Notes: a model not told the origin generated them from the sequence alone. A stretch of 64,000 bases of DNA from Paractinoplanes rishiriensis (GCF_016862375.1 NZ_BOMV01000005.1:124001-188000); one strand, 5' to 3'; counted from the stretch's first letter, positions 19,737 through 28,244 are shown. Program-made: numbers and translations.

Positions 19737-20695
19737 GAGGCGGCCTCGCGGATCTCCTTCGCCTCCCGTTTCGCGGTGCCGGCGTCGTACGCCAAATCGG
19801 GATCGCTCTCCGGAACCGGCACGCAGAGCAGAAGCGCCGCGGGCTTGACGTGGATCTTGAGGCTGCGGCCCGGCTCGATGAGGTCGCCGTCGAGCTGCCG
19901 GGGCTGCAACCGACGGGTGTGGATCTCGATCCGCTCGGCGGTGTAGGTCTCCATCAGCGGGATCCGGTCGCGCCGGCGCACCACCGCCCAGGCCAGCCGC
20001 GCCCAGTGCCCGAGGTTGTTGGGGCTGAGGATGGCCACGTCGAGCCGCCCGTCGGCCGGGTCGGCCTGGCTGAGCAGCCGCACCCCGCCCTGCAGCCGGC
20101 CCACGTTGCCGACGATCACGGTGCGCGGGTGCCGGGCCATCGGCGGGCCGCCGTCCAGCACCACCCGGGCCCGCATCGGCCGGTCCCGCAGATGCTTCAC
20201 GGCGCCGCCGACGTACGCGATCCAGCCGATCCGCTTCTTGGCCGTCTCGGAGGTGCCGGCCAGCATGTGCGCGTCGAAGCCCATCCCGGCCATCACCGCG
20301 AAGCACTGGTCGCCGACCACGCCCACGTCGATCCGCCGGCGCCCGCCGTCCAGCGCCACCTGCACGCCGGTCGCCGGATCGTTGGCCAGCCCCAGGTTGG
20401 CGGCGAGCAGGTTGCCGGTGCCGGCGGGCAGCACGGCCAGCGCCACGTCGGTGCCGGCCAGCGCGGTGACCACGGCCATCACGGTGCCGTCACCACCACA
20501 CACGAAGATCAGTTCGGCGCCGCCCTCGACCGCCGCCTTGGCCTGACCGCTGCCCGGATCCTCCGGGGTGGTCTCGTACCAGGCAGGTTCGGGCCAGCCC
20601 GCACCGGACAACCCGGTCTCGATGGTGCGACGCAGGAATTCCTGGTCGGGCACCTTGACGGGGTTGAACACGACCGCACTGCGGGGACCTGTCAC
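19733..20695 (-). CDS. YegS/DagK-type lipid kinase
   Basis: A 320-residue diacylglycerol/sphingosine kinase-family protein. It shows FNPVKVP at the N-terminus, the ATP-binding loop VCGGDGTVMAVVTAL, LPAGTGNLLAANLGL, and the C-terminal beta domain with GRLDVAILSPNNL and LDGDLIEPG. Such enzymes phosphorylate diacylglycerol or similar lipids. GTG 20695 is the first gene of a four-gene minus-strand operon (kinase, YihY, PAP2, EEP). Only 53 bases separate it from the divergent DUF1990 operon. A kinase and a lipid phosphatase in one operon would allow a phosphorylation cycle on one lipid. Confidence 0.9.
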   Translation of the reverse strand: MTGPRSAVVFNPVKVPDQEFLRRTIETGLSGAGWPEPAWYETTPEDPGSGQAKAAVEGGAELIFVCGGDGTVMAVVTALAGTDVALAVLPAGTGNLLAANLGLANDPATGVQVALDGGRRRIDVGVVGDQCFAVMAGMGFDAHMLAGTSETAKKRIGWIAYVGGAVKHLRDRPMRARVVLDGGPPMARHPRTVIVGNVGRLQGGVRLLSQADPADGRLDVAILSPNNLGHWARLAWAVVRRRDRIPLMETYTAERIEIHTRRLQPRQLDGDLIEPGRSLKIHVKPAALLLCVPVPESDPDLAYDAGTAKREAKEIREAAS

Positions 20696-20748
20696 GCGGT
20701 CAGTGTGCCCAACGAGTGGCCCCTCGGAAACTCGGGAATCATGCAGGG

Positions 20749-21249
20749 GTGAGTGACTTCACCTACGCCCCCGTGGGCGCGACCCGAAGCGGTGACCTTC
20801 CGAAGGGCTACCGGCACCTGTTCTATCGCACGCCGCTCGGGCACGGAGCCGAGATCTACCGGCGGGCCGGCGAGGCGGTGGTGTCCTTCGCGATGCACCG
20901 GGCAACGGGCGCGCGGGTGGAGGCCAGCGCCCCCGCGGCGTCGCCGGGCACCCGGGTGACCGTGCGGATGGGACCGCTGCGGGCGCCGTGTGCCGTGGTC
21001 TGGGCGGTGTCGGAAGAGCGCAAAACCGGGTTCGGGTACGGGACCAGAGCCGGTCACCCGGCATCGGGCGAGGAGTCTTTCCTGGTCGAGCTGGACAGCC
21101 GGGACCGGGTCTGGTTCACGGTGACGGCGTACAGCCGCCCCGCCGGTGTGCTCATGCGTCTCGGTGGCCCCGCCGCGGTCATCCTTCAGCATGTGTACGC
21201 CCGGCGGTGCGGCCAGGTGCTGAAGCGGCTCTGTACCGTGAACTCGTGA
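20749..21249 (+). CDS. DUF1990 family protein
   Basis: A 166-residue protein with the DUF1990 pattern: FTYAPVGATRSGDLPKGYRH, a central VWAVSEERKTGFGYGTRAGH, and SGEESFLVELDSRDRVWFTV. It is soluble, with no signal peptide. The family has a START-like fold and unknown function. GTG 20749 follows AGGGG closely. Its stop overlaps the start of the metallo-hydrolase gene (GTGA), so it leads a three-gene operon that ends in a DedA protein. It is divergent from the YegS operon across a 53-base gap that must hold both promoters. Confidence 0.85.
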   Translation: MSDFTYAPVGATRSGDLPKGYRHLFYRTPLGHGAEIYRRAGEAVVSFAMHRATGARVEASAPAASPGTRVTVRMGPLRAPCAVVWAVSEERKTGFGYGTRAGHPASGEESFLVELDSRDRVWFTVTAYSRPAGVLMRLGGPAAVILQHVYARRCGQVLKRLCTVNS

Positions 21250-22022
21250 GCACAACGGAAGTCACCTGGTGGGGCCACAGCACCGTGTGGCTGACCGACT
21301 CCGGCGTCCACGTGCTCACCGACCCGGTGCTGACCAACCGGGTGGCCCACCTGCGCCGGATGGTCGGCCTGTCGCCGGCCCTGCCGTGCCCGCCCGACGT
21401 GGTGCTCCTGTCCCACCTGCACGCCGACCACTTCCACGTGGCGTCGCTGCGCCTGCTGACCGGCGCGCCGGCCCTGGTCGTCCCCCGCGGGGCGGCCCCG
21501 TTCGTGGCGAAGTGCCTGGGCCCCGGCGTGGCCCGCCGTTGCGTGGAGCTGGCCCCCGGCGAGGAGACGTCCTTCGGCGACCTCCGCGTCCGGGCCGTGC
21601 CGGCCGCCCACGACGGCGGCCGCGGCCCGTGGTCCCGCGACCGCGCCATGGCGGTCGGCTACGTGATCGAGGGCGCCGCCCGCACCTGGTTCGCCGGCGA
21701 CACGGGCCTGTTCGACGAGATGACCGACCTGGCACCACTCGACCTGGCCCTCATACCGGTGGGCGGCTGGGGCCCCACCCTGGGTTCGCACGGCCACCTG
21801 GACGCCGCGGACGCCGCCGAGGCCCTGCGCCGCGTCAAGGCGGGCTGGGCGGTCCCCGTGCACTACGGCACCCTGTGGCCGATCGGCATGACCCGCATCA
21901 GGTCCCACATGTTCCACGAGCCCGGCCGCGAGTTCGCCCGCCGCGCCGAGCGGGCCGCCCCCGACACCCAGGTCCGGGTCCTGGACCACGGCGAGACGCT
22001 GACCATCGGACGCTCCGCGTGA
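21246..22022 (+). CDS. MBL-fold metal-dependent hydrolase (UlaG/NAPE-PLD-like)
   Basis: A 258-residue metallo-beta-lactamase-fold enzyme. The zinc motif is LLSHLHADHFHV (HxHxDH). Other ligands appear at VPAAHDGG, TWFAGDTGLF and VPVHYGTLWP. The start WWGHSTVWL is typical of UlaG- and NAPE-PLD-like members. NAPE-PLD-type relatives cleave N-acyl phosphatidylethanolamine and UlaG opens ascorbate lactone; the substrate here is unknown. Overlaps of 4 bases at both ends couple it to the DUF1990 and DedA genes. Its place in a putative lipid locus slightly favours a phospholipid-type substrate. Confidence 0.88.
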   Translation: MSTTEVTWWGHSTVWLTDSGVHVLTDPVLTNRVAHLRRMVGLSPALPCPPDVVLLSHLHADHFHVASLRLLTGAPALVVPRGAAPFVAKCLGPGVARRCVELAPGEETSFGDLRVRAVPAAHDGGRGPWSRDRAMAVGYVIEGAARTWFAGDTGLFDEMTDLAPLDLALIPVGGWGPTLGSHGHLDAADAAEALRRVKAGWAVPVHYGTLWPIGMTRIRSHMFHEPGREFARRAERAAPDTQVRVLDHGETLTIGRSA

Positions 22023-22600
22023 TAGCCACTTTGGGCGCCCTGGCTTGGCTGTTCGGTGTGGTGGCTTTCGGGGCTATTGTCCCCATTGTGCCGACCGGTG
22101 CCGCGGTCAGCGGCGCCGCCGCCCTGGCCTTCCACGAAAACCATCCCGCCACCATCGTCTTCGTGATCGCCGCCGGTGCCGCCGGTGCCTACGCCGGCGA
22201 CCTGGTGATGTACGCGGCGTGCCGCCTGGGCGGCGAACAGCTGGCGAGGCGGGTGCGTTGGCTCCGCGACGAGGAACACCTGGCGTCGGTGAAGGAGCGC
22301 CTGCAGCGAAGCCAGGTCCCGGTCCTGCTGGTGTCCCGCCTGATACCCGGCGGCCGGGTGCCGGTGTTGCTGGCCGCCGCTTTCGTAGGCTTGGCGTGGC
22401 GAACTTTCGTAGTGGCAAATGTGCCGGCGTGCGCTTTATGGGCCTCGGTGTATGCGGCAATAGGCGTGGCCGGCGGCTCAATCTTCCCCGAACCATGGGA
22501 AGGCGTGGTAGCCGCGGTACTTTTAATCCTGATAGTGAACCAGTCAATTTCCTGGTGGACCAAACGCCGCGAGTCCCGAACCCCCGCCACCGAGTCCTGA
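22019..22600 (+). CDS. DedA-family (VTT domain) membrane protein
   Basis: A 193-residue polytopic protein. GTG 22019 overlaps the upstream stop. The N-terminal re-entrant region is IVPIVPTGAAVSGAAALAF. The DedA signature is VLLVSRLIPGGRVPVLLAA, with FVGLAWRTFVVANVPACALW after it, then a final helix and a basic tail. DedA/VTT proteins act in membrane homeostasis, and several flip undecaprenyl phosphate or phospholipids. Codon bias weakens toward the 3' end (more A/T), but the frame is intact. Confidence 0.88.
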   Translation: MIATLGALAWLFGVVAFGAIVPIVPTGAAVSGAAALAFHENHPATIVFVIAAGAAGAYAGDLVMYAACRLGGEQLARRVRWLRDEEHLASVKERLQRSQVPVLLVSRLIPGGRVPVLLAAAFVGLAWRTFVVANVPACALWASVYAAIGVAGGSIFPEPWEGVVAAVLLILIVNQSISWWTKRRESRTPATES

Positions 22601-22754
22601 TCCCCATACCCTAACCGATATCGGAAATGCGCGACAAGTCACCCAAGGCGCCCCTTCGCAGCATCGATACCCCGGCGCGCGGTCTTGTGGACTTTGTGCG
22701 CCGCAGAAGAAGGAGCTCGACAAGATCTGCGGCACGAAATTGGATCGAGACGAA

Positions 22755-23099
22755 TTAGCGCCTCCCAGCGGCAGCATTTCCACAAGATCGGCAGAGCGGG
22801 CAGAAACGGCCGGACGCCGAACTCGGCGGGCAAGAACTGCGCTGGATGCGCGCCGATTGAAACGCCGGCCCAGCGCCCACAAACCCGGCCAGCGGGCGCC
22901 TGGCCAGCCGGCCGGGACAGCCCGGCGGCGGACCGGAGGGCCGGTGTTGCAGGCGGCCGCCGGTGTGCCCCGGGGCCGGTCGTCGCCCGTACCTCCTAAG
23001 GAGATGCTCGGGGCCGTCCCGATACAACACCGCGAGCCGCATCCCTTTCGCGAAACGCTTCACCCCCTCGATGCCGAAACCCGACTCCACAGTGGTCAT
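22755..23099 (-). CDS. Doubtful small ORF
   Basis: The 557-base gap between DedA and the next gene has one ORF that could code. It opens MTTVESGFGIEGVKRFAKGM and continues to about YRDGPEHLLRRYG with good codon bias, then becomes Arg/Pro-rich and loses coding character. It lies 59 bases after the stop of the repeat-rich gene on the same strand. It may be a decayed or frameshifted small gene. No family is recognised. The rest of the gap shows nothing but the short palindrome CCGATATCGG near 22616. Confidence 0.27.
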   Translation of the reverse strand: MTTVESGFGIEGVKRFAKGMRLAVLYRDGPEHLLRRYGRRPAPGHTGGRLQHRPSGPPPGCPGRLARRPLAGFVGAGPAFQSARIQRSSCPPSSASGRFCPLCRSCGNAAAGRR

Positions 23100-23157
23100 T
23101 CTTCAAAGCTCGTCGACCTGCTGTAAACGTTTGGCGGGCCGGATTTGGTTGGGGGGA

Positions 23158-24132
23158 TCAGCCGGGGTTTTCGGCTTCCTCGCCACGGCGGCGCAGCATC
23201 CGCAGACCCGGGATGCCGGCGATGGCCAGCCGCAGGTCCTCGGTGACCTCGAGCAGTTTGTGCAGGTCCGGGCCGACCTGGTCGAGCTTGCCGAGCAGCG
23301 GCATCACGTCCTCGACCAGGTGGTCGCGCAGGCGCGGCAGTTGGTCGATCATCCGGATCGCGGCGGTGACCTCCTCGGGCGACAACTCGTCCACGAACCG
23401 GGCCGCCAGCGGCGCACCCTTCCGCAACGTCTCCGAATACGCGTGCAGCAACTCGGCCGCGTCGGCCGCCGCCGACTCGGCCTGGCCCACGACCGCGGAG
23501 GCGTTCGCGCTGATGTCCGACGCCTGGGTGATCACGCCCTCGGCCGTGTCGGTGAGGCTCGCGGCGCGGCCCACCACCATCCCGGCCGCGTCGCTGATCC
23601 GGGCGGCCCGGCCCACCACGGCCGCGGCGGACTCGCTGATCTCGCCGGCGTCGGCGATCACCGCGCTGGCCGCGTCGGCCGTCGCGGTGGCGTGCCGCAC
23701 CAGCGTGCCGGCGGCGGCCGCGATGGTGCCGGCCTCGCCGACGGTTCCGGCCGCCGCCACCGTGAGCGCCTGAGCCTGCTCGATCGTCCCGGCCGCCGCC
23801 ACGGTGAGCACCTGCGCCTGCTCGATCGTCCCGGCGGCACTGGTGGTGAGGACATCGGCCCGCTCGACCGTGCCGGCCGCGCTCACCGTGATGGCCCGGG
23901 CCTGGGCCACCGTGAGCTCGGCCGCCTCGGTTATCGTGGTGACCCGCTGGATCAGGGTTTCGGCCTGGTCGGCCAGCACCGTTATCCGGCTGACCAGCAG
24001 TTCGGTCTGGCCGAGCACCGATGCCGCCCGGACCGGGATGGTGGCCGCGGCCGCCACGGTCTCGATGACCTGGCCGATCGCGGAGCGGGTGAGGTCGGCG
24101 AGCGCGGCGGGTGACACCAACGGGAAGCGCAT
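23158..24132 (-). CDS. Repeat-rich, Ala-rich helical protein
   Basis: A 324-residue hydrophilic protein. Residues about 75-235 are imperfect 13-14-residue repeats built on AAAGTIEQAQVLT, AAAGTIEQAQALT, then ISDAAGMVVGRAAS and similar units. These predict a very long amphipathic helix or coiled coil with Ala core positions. The C-terminal 90 residues form a distinct helical domain (VDELSPEEVTAAIRMIDQLP to IPGLRMLRRRGEE). There is no signal peptide or membrane helix. The repeats resemble coiled coils of cytoskeletal or chemoreceptor proteins, but no receptor tip is present. Function is unknown; a scaffold is a guess. Confidence 0.82.
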   Translation of the reverse strand: MRFPLVSPAALADLTRSAIGQVIETVAAAATIPVRAASVLGQTELLVSRITVLADQAETLIQRVTTITEAAELTVAQARAITVSAAGTVERADVLTTSAAGTIEQAQVLTVAAAGTIEQAQALTVAAAGTVGEAGTIAAAAGTLVRHATATADAASAVIADAGEISESAAAVVGRAARISDAAGMVVGRAASLTDTAEGVITQASDISANASAVVGQAESAAADAAELLHAYSETLRKGAPLAARFVDELSPEEVTAAIRMIDQLPRLRDHLVEDVMPLLGKLDQVGPDLHKLLEVTEDLRLAIAGIPGLRMLRRRGEEAENPG

Positions 24133-24267
24133 GTTCTTATTTTGCGCCCGTCCCGCACGTCTGGCCCGCAGTCACACGAGGTGATCGGAACCGAGCTTTC
24201 CGTCGAAAGTCTCTGTCAACTTCTCTCTCAGGGGCCTTTGGGTTCCCCATCCGTGCGCCGGACGCGG

Positions 24268-24279
24268 CACTATGGCTCG
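24268..24279 (+). promoter_or_regulatory. Candidate -10 of a leaderless transcript
   Basis: CACTAT at 24268-24273 lies six bases before GTG 24280, the same arrangement as at 10347 and 12019. No -35 box is clear. Confidence 0.35.
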
Positions 24280-25200
24280 GTGCGACGTACGCGAAGCTGG
24301 ATCTTGGCTGTGGCGGCTGTGGGGATCCTGGGAGGTGCGGGGTTGGTCGGCGTGGGCATGTTGCGCGGCGACTCCGGTGGCAGCGGTCTGCCACTGGCCG
24401 GCACCTTCGGGGAACCCGACCCGAGCAAGGCATCGCCGACACCAACCGGCCCCACCCCCGAGGAGTTGGCCGCTCAGGAGCGCGCCAAGCGGACCAAGGC
24501 GCTCGACTCGGCGCTGAAAAAGTATGCGACGTCCGTCCCTGAGTTCTCGGTGGCTGTGCTCGACAAGAAGACCGGCGCGAGGTATTCGTTCCGCGGCACC
24601 GAGAAATACGAGACCGCCAGCGTCGTCAAGGTTCAGGTACTGGCCTGCCTGCTGCTCACCGCGCAGGACAACGACCGCGAGGTCACCGCGAACGAGTTGG
24701 CGCTGGCCAAGCGGATGATCCGGCTGAGCGACAACGACGCCACCACGGCGCTGTTCCGGCAACTGGGCCGGCAGTCCGGGATCAGCAAGTGCAACAAACG
24801 ACTCGGACTCACCCAGACCACCGTCAACAGCGCCTGGGGCCTGACCCGCACCACCGTCGACGACCAGGTCAAGCTGCTGGCCAAGCTGGTCGACAAGAAC
24901 GGGCCGCTGGACGCCGACTCGCGCAAGCTCGCCTACACGCTGATGAACACCGTGGAGGAGACCCAGGACTGGGGCGTGCCGGCCGCGGCCAAGACCGGCG
25001 AGGCGTACACGGTCAAGGACGGCTGGCTGCCCCGCTCGACCGAGAACAACCGCTGGATCATCAACTCGGTGGGCCGCATCACCGGTGACGACGCGGACGT
25101 CTCGATCGCCGTCCTGTCGCACGGGCACGCCTCGATGTCCGGCGGCATCGCGGTGGTGGAAAAGGCTACGAAACTGACACGGCAGTATCTGAAGTACTAG
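24280..25200 (+). CDS. Beta-lactamase-fold serine hydrolase, membrane-anchored or secreted
   Basis: About 306 residues. An N-terminal hydrophobic segment (WILAVAAVGILGGAGLVGVG) is a signal or anchor, followed by a Pro/Thr linker. The hydrolase domain has the SxxK nucleophile motif at 114-117 (ASVVKVQ), SDN at 150-152 and KTG at 238-240. The omega-loop Glu of true class A beta-lactamases (ExxLN) is not evident, so it is more likely a beta-lactamase-related cell-wall or regulatory hydrolase than a resistance enzyme. The start is GTG 24280, after a -10-like CACTAT; GTG 24253 is an alternative. Confidence 0.82.
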   Translation: MRRTRSWILAVAAVGILGGAGLVGVGMLRGDSGGSGLPLAGTFGEPDPSKASPTPTGPTPEELAAQERAKRTKALDSALKKYATSVPEFSVAVLDKKTGARYSFRGTEKYETASVVKVQVLACLLLTAQDNDREVTANELALAKRMIRLSDNDATTALFRQLGRQSGISKCNKRLGLTQTTVNSAWGLTRTTVDDQVKLLAKLVDKNGPLDADSRKLAYTLMNTVEETQDWGVPAAAKTGEAYTVKDGWLPRSTENNRWIINSVGRITGDDADVSIAVLSHGHASMSGGIAVVEKATKLTRQYLKY

Positions 25201-25229
25201 GTCCCGCATGGTGCGCAGTGGGTGCAGCA

Positions 25230-26585
25230 TCACGCTTTGACTTTCAGCTCTAGCAAGTGCCCGACCCGCAAAACCGTGCTTTCGTCCCCGTGCCGGCCCA
25301 CCACCTGGACACCGATCGGCAGCGGATCGAGGGCCGCCGGCACCGAGAGCGCGGGCAGGCCGGCCACGTCGAAGATCGAGGTGAGCCGGGTCAGCATCCA
25401 CTCGATCGGCAGCTGACGGCCGTCCACCTCGACGACCTCCGCACCGATCGGCGGCGCCGGGGCGGGCACGGTGGCGCACAGCAGCACATCGAAGTCGCGC
25501 AGGGCGGCGGTCAGCCGGGCCACCCGCGCGGACAGGCGCTTTGCGCCCGCGGCCAGGCGGTCGGCACTCGGGGCGGGCAGGCTCAGGTTCGTGCGAAGAT
25601 CTTGGCCGTACGCGTCGGGAGCGCGCGCGAAGTCGGCCCGGTGATAGGCGCCCGCCTCGGCCAGCACGATGTCGAACACGTCGTCGACCAGCGAGCCGTC
25701 GGCCAGCGAGCCCTCGTCCGGGAACGGGACCTCGTCGACCAGCACGCCGAGGCCGGTCAGCGCGCTCACCCGCCCGGCGAGCGCCGCGCGTACGGCTCCA
25801 TCGAGAATGGCGTCGAACCAGCCGCGCAGGACCCCCACCCGGAGCCCCGCCGGATCACGATCCACCGGCTCGACCGGCTCCGCCGCCAGCGCGCCCAGCA
25901 ATAGCGCGGCGTCCGGCACCGTACGGGCGATCGGGCCGGCGTGATCGAGGGACGGCGCCAGCGGCACCACGCCGGTCAGGTCGATGCGGCCGAAGGTGGG
26001 CTTGAGGCCGACGCAACCGCAGAGCGCCGCCGGGATCCGCACGCTGCCGCAGGTGTCGGTGCCGACGCCGGCCAGCGCGGTGCGGGCGACCACCGCGGCC
26101 GCCGAACCGCCGGACGAGCCGCCCGGGATCCGGTCCGGATCGTGTGGATTGCGGGTTGGTCCGAAATGTGGGTTGTTCGTGGTGCCGCCCCACGCGAACT
26201 CGTGCGTGGCATGCTTGCCGAGCAACACCGCACCGGCCGCGTGCAGACGGGAGGCCACCACGCAGTCGGCGGCTGGCACGTGCTCACGGCGCAGTGCCGA
26301 GCCCGCGGTCGTCCGGATGCCCGCCGTGTCGAAAAGGTCCTTGAGCCCGATCGGCAGGCCGTGCAGCGGGCCTCGGTAGTGACCGCCGGCGATCTCCCGC
26401 TCGGCGCGCCGGGCATCCTCGCGTGCCCGTTCCGCGGTGACGGTGACGTATGCGTTCAGCCCCGGCTCAACATCCAAAATCCGGTCCAGGTACGCCTCCG
26501 TCAGGTCGACCGGAGACACCTCCCGGCTCCGCACCGCCGTGGCCGCCGCCACCAGATCCAGCCTGGTCAGGTCCGCATTCGCCAT
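25230..26585 (-). CDS. Amidase-signature family amidase
   Basis: A 451-residue amidase. The catalytic triad is visible: Lys82 in PIGLKDLFD, the cis-Ser157 in PGGSSGGSAAAVV, and the nucleophile Ser181 in GTDTCGSVRIPA. The family hydrolyses a range of carboxamides, and GatA is a member. The absence of gatB or gatC nearby argues for a catabolic amidase. ATG 26585 overlaps the 3' end of the upstream hypothetical gene by 19 bases, so the two are probably coupled. The substrate cannot be predicted. Confidence 0.92.
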   Translation of the reverse strand: MANADLTRLDLVAAATAVRSREVSPVDLTEAYLDRILDVEPGLNAYVTVTAERAREDARRAEREIAGGHYRGPLHGLPIGLKDLFDTAGIRTTAGSALRREHVPAADCVVASRLHAAGAVLLGKHATHEFAWGGTTNNPHFGPTRNPHDPDRIPGGSSGGSAAAVVARTALAGVGTDTCGSVRIPAALCGCVGLKPTFGRIDLTGVVPLAPSLDHAGPIARTVPDAALLLGALAAEPVEPVDRDPAGLRVGVLRGWFDAILDGAVRAALAGRVSALTGLGVLVDEVPFPDEGSLADGSLVDDVFDIVLAEAGAYHRADFARAPDAYGQDLRTNLSLPAPSADRLAAGAKRLSARVARLTAALRDFDVLLCATVPAPAPPIGAEVVEVDGRQLPIEWMLTRLTSIFDVAGLPALSVPAALDPLPIGVQVVGRHGDESTVLRVGHLLELKVKA

Positions 26586-27541
26586 CCCGGTATCACACCC
26601 ATGCGGTCCGCGAAGGTCAACAACTCGGCGAGGGCGGCCACCGGCTGCGGTGGCGGCGGCACGTCCTCGAACGCGCAGCGCAGCAGGGCCGCGGTCACCC
26701 GGGAGCGGCGTACCTGGTCGGGGGTGATGGCACGCCAGCCGGACGGCAGGCCGGCCAGTTCGGCCGGATTCATCGGCAGCAGCGGGAGGCACTCCCGGGC
26801 CACCACGCCGACCGGGACCGCACCGGGCCGCTCCAGCACGAACCGGGACCAGTGCCAGGCCCACTCCTCGGCCGGCCAGACGGCGCGCTCCCGGGCCTGC
26901 TCGAACAGCCACAACCCGAACTCGGTCCAGGCCGGCCGCTGGTCCGGCACGTCGCGGTGCAGGGCGTGCAGGTGCCCGAACAGCCAGGCCCAGTCGCCAG
27001 TGGCCGGGTTGAGCCGGTCGAGCCACGCCGGCCACTCCCCCGGACCCGACGTGGCGACCTCCCGGATCGGCGGGTCGCCGGCCCCCGACCTCGATGTCGG
27101 CCGGTGCGGGAAGGGCGCCGCCGGTAGGTGGATTTTCATGGCTCGCTCGGTCGCGACGACCACACCGGTGTTCGCCGCGAGCACCCGGAAATTCTCCTGG
27201 TCGGCGGTGCGGAGGTCGTCGGTGGCCACCTCGTGGCCGGCGCGTTCCAGTTCGCGGCGCAGGGCCTTCCACTTCGGCGGTTTCCTCATCCGGTGGGCCT
27301 GCACCATGAAGAAGTCGCAGGACCACGGGTCGCCGGCCCGCCACCGCGAGAAATGCGCCTCGACCAGGCCCCAGTCGCGCCACATGTGCAGGTCGCCGTT
27401 CGCGTTCTGGGCGAAGGAGGAGTCACAGACCATCAGGTCCGGGTCGTGGTTGGGGGAGAAGCCGTACGCCGTGCCGGTGGCCAGTGCGGCCAGGCAGAGT
27501 TCGACGGCTTCGTCGCGGCTCACCGGGTACGGGATGCGCAA
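26567..27541 (-). CDS. Hypothetical protein, Trp-rich
   Basis: A 324-residue soluble protein I do not recognise. Two regions stand out. The N-terminal domain (YGFSPNHDPDLMVCDSSFAQ, then WSCDFFMVQAHRMRKPPKW) is followed by a variable linker near residue 150. The C-terminal domain is Trp-rich (WPAWLDRLNPATGDWAWLFG, WPAEEWAWHWSRFVLERPG). It overlaps the amidase gene downstream and starts 3 bases after the GNAT gene stop, so GNAT, this gene and the amidase form one operon. No signal peptide or membrane segment is seen. Confidence 0.8.
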   Translation of the reverse strand: MRIPYPVSRDEAVELCLAALATGTAYGFSPNHDPDLMVCDSSFAQNANGDLHMWRDWGLVEAHFSRWRAGDPWSCDFFMVQAHRMRKPPKWKALRRELERAGHEVATDDLRTADQENFRVLAANTGVVVATERAMKIHLPAAPFPHRPTSRSGAGDPPIREVATSGPGEWPAWLDRLNPATGDWAWLFGHLHALHRDVPDQRPAWTEFGLWLFEQARERAVWPAEEWAWHWSRFVLERPGAVPVGVVARECLPLLPMNPAELAGLPSGWRAITPDQVRRSRVTAALLRCAFEDVPPPPQPVAALAELLTFADRMGVIPGWRMRT

Positions 27542-27544
27542 CGG

Positions 27545-28060
27545 TCACTCGATCCCGAACGGCGCCGGGTAGCGGACCGTGCCGGCCGGCAGCGGGTGGC
27601 CGGGGTCCAGAGCGAGGACCATCAGCGCCTCGTCCGGCACCTCGAAGCTGACCCGGATGCCGTGCCCGGACGCCCGGGAGAAGCCGAACCGCGGGTAGTA
27701 GGTGGGGTGGCCGAGCACGACGACGGAGCGCTCCCCCAGGCCGGTGGCGGCCTCGAGGGCGGCGCGGATGGCGGCGGATCCGGCCCCGGTACGCTGCCGG
27801 GCCGGCCGGACCGAGCAGGGCGCGAGGGCGAGCGCCGGCGCGTCGCCGATGTGGCAGCGGGTCAGCAGCGCGTAGCCCACGACCAGGCCGTCCGAGCCCA
27901 CCGCCACGATGGACAACCCGTCGATCCACGCCTGCGGGTCGGCCCGGAGAGCGTCGACCAGGTCAGCCTCCACCGCGGACGGGAACGCCTCGAGGTTGAT
28001 CTCGCGGATGGACAGGATGTCGTCGCCGGTCTCGGCGCGCGTGGTCCAGGTGTCGGTCAT
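27545..28060 (-). CDS. GNAT-family N-acetyltransferase
   Basis: A 171-residue acetyltransferase of the YhbS type. Visible elements are INLEAFPSAVEADLVDALR, the core strand VVGYALLTRCHIGDAPALAL, the acetyl-CoA loop VRPARQRTGAGSAAIRAALE (motif A, with Arg/Gln-x-x-Gly-x-Gly), and GHPTYYPRFGFSRASGHGI. It would transfer acetyl from acetyl-CoA to an amine. It is the first gene of a minus-strand operon with the hypothetical and amidase genes. The upstream region holds a perfect 13-bp palindrome at 28216. Confidence 0.9.
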   Translation of the reverse strand: MTDTWTTRAETGDDILSIREINLEAFPSAVEADLVDALRADPQAWIDGLSIVAVGSDGLVVGYALLTRCHIGDAPALALAPCSVRPARQRTGAGSAAIRAALEAATGLGERSVVVLGHPTYYPRFGFSRASGHGIRVSFEVPDEALMVLALDPGHPLPAGTVRYPAPFGIE

Positions 28061-28215
28061 GGTGTCCTTTCGCCACGACCGAGTCTGCCCTACCCGTGGA
28101 GCCAGGCGACCGGCGCCGCCCCGTTAAACGCCGCCGGCCGCCTGGAGATCTGGAGTGGTGGCCGCCACCTTTGATCGATGGAGGCCAGTATTTGCCCGCG
28201 GGCGTCGTGATGTCA

Positions 28216-28244
28216 ACAACTCCCGGAAATGTTCCGGGAGTTGT
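28216..28244. repeat. Perfect 13-bp inverted repeat
   Basis: ACAACTCCCGGAA, a 3-base spacer ATG, then TTCCGGGAGTTGT. It sits in the 347-base gap between the divergent GNAT gene and a small membrane-protein ORF. It has no U tract on either strand. It could be an operator for a dimeric repressor or an RNA hairpin. The rest of the gap shows nothing I can name. Confidence 0.8.

Noticed and set aside
24280..25200. Antibiotic-resistance beta-lactamase
   Set aside because: SxxK, SDN and KTG are present, but the omega-loop Glu motif is not evident and the protein has an anchor and linker like wall-associated relatives.
24172..25479. 435-codon minus-strand ORF over the serine hydrolase
   Set aside because: The plus strand carries intact SxxK, SDN and KTG motifs; the minus ORF is Arg/Gly-rich shadow.
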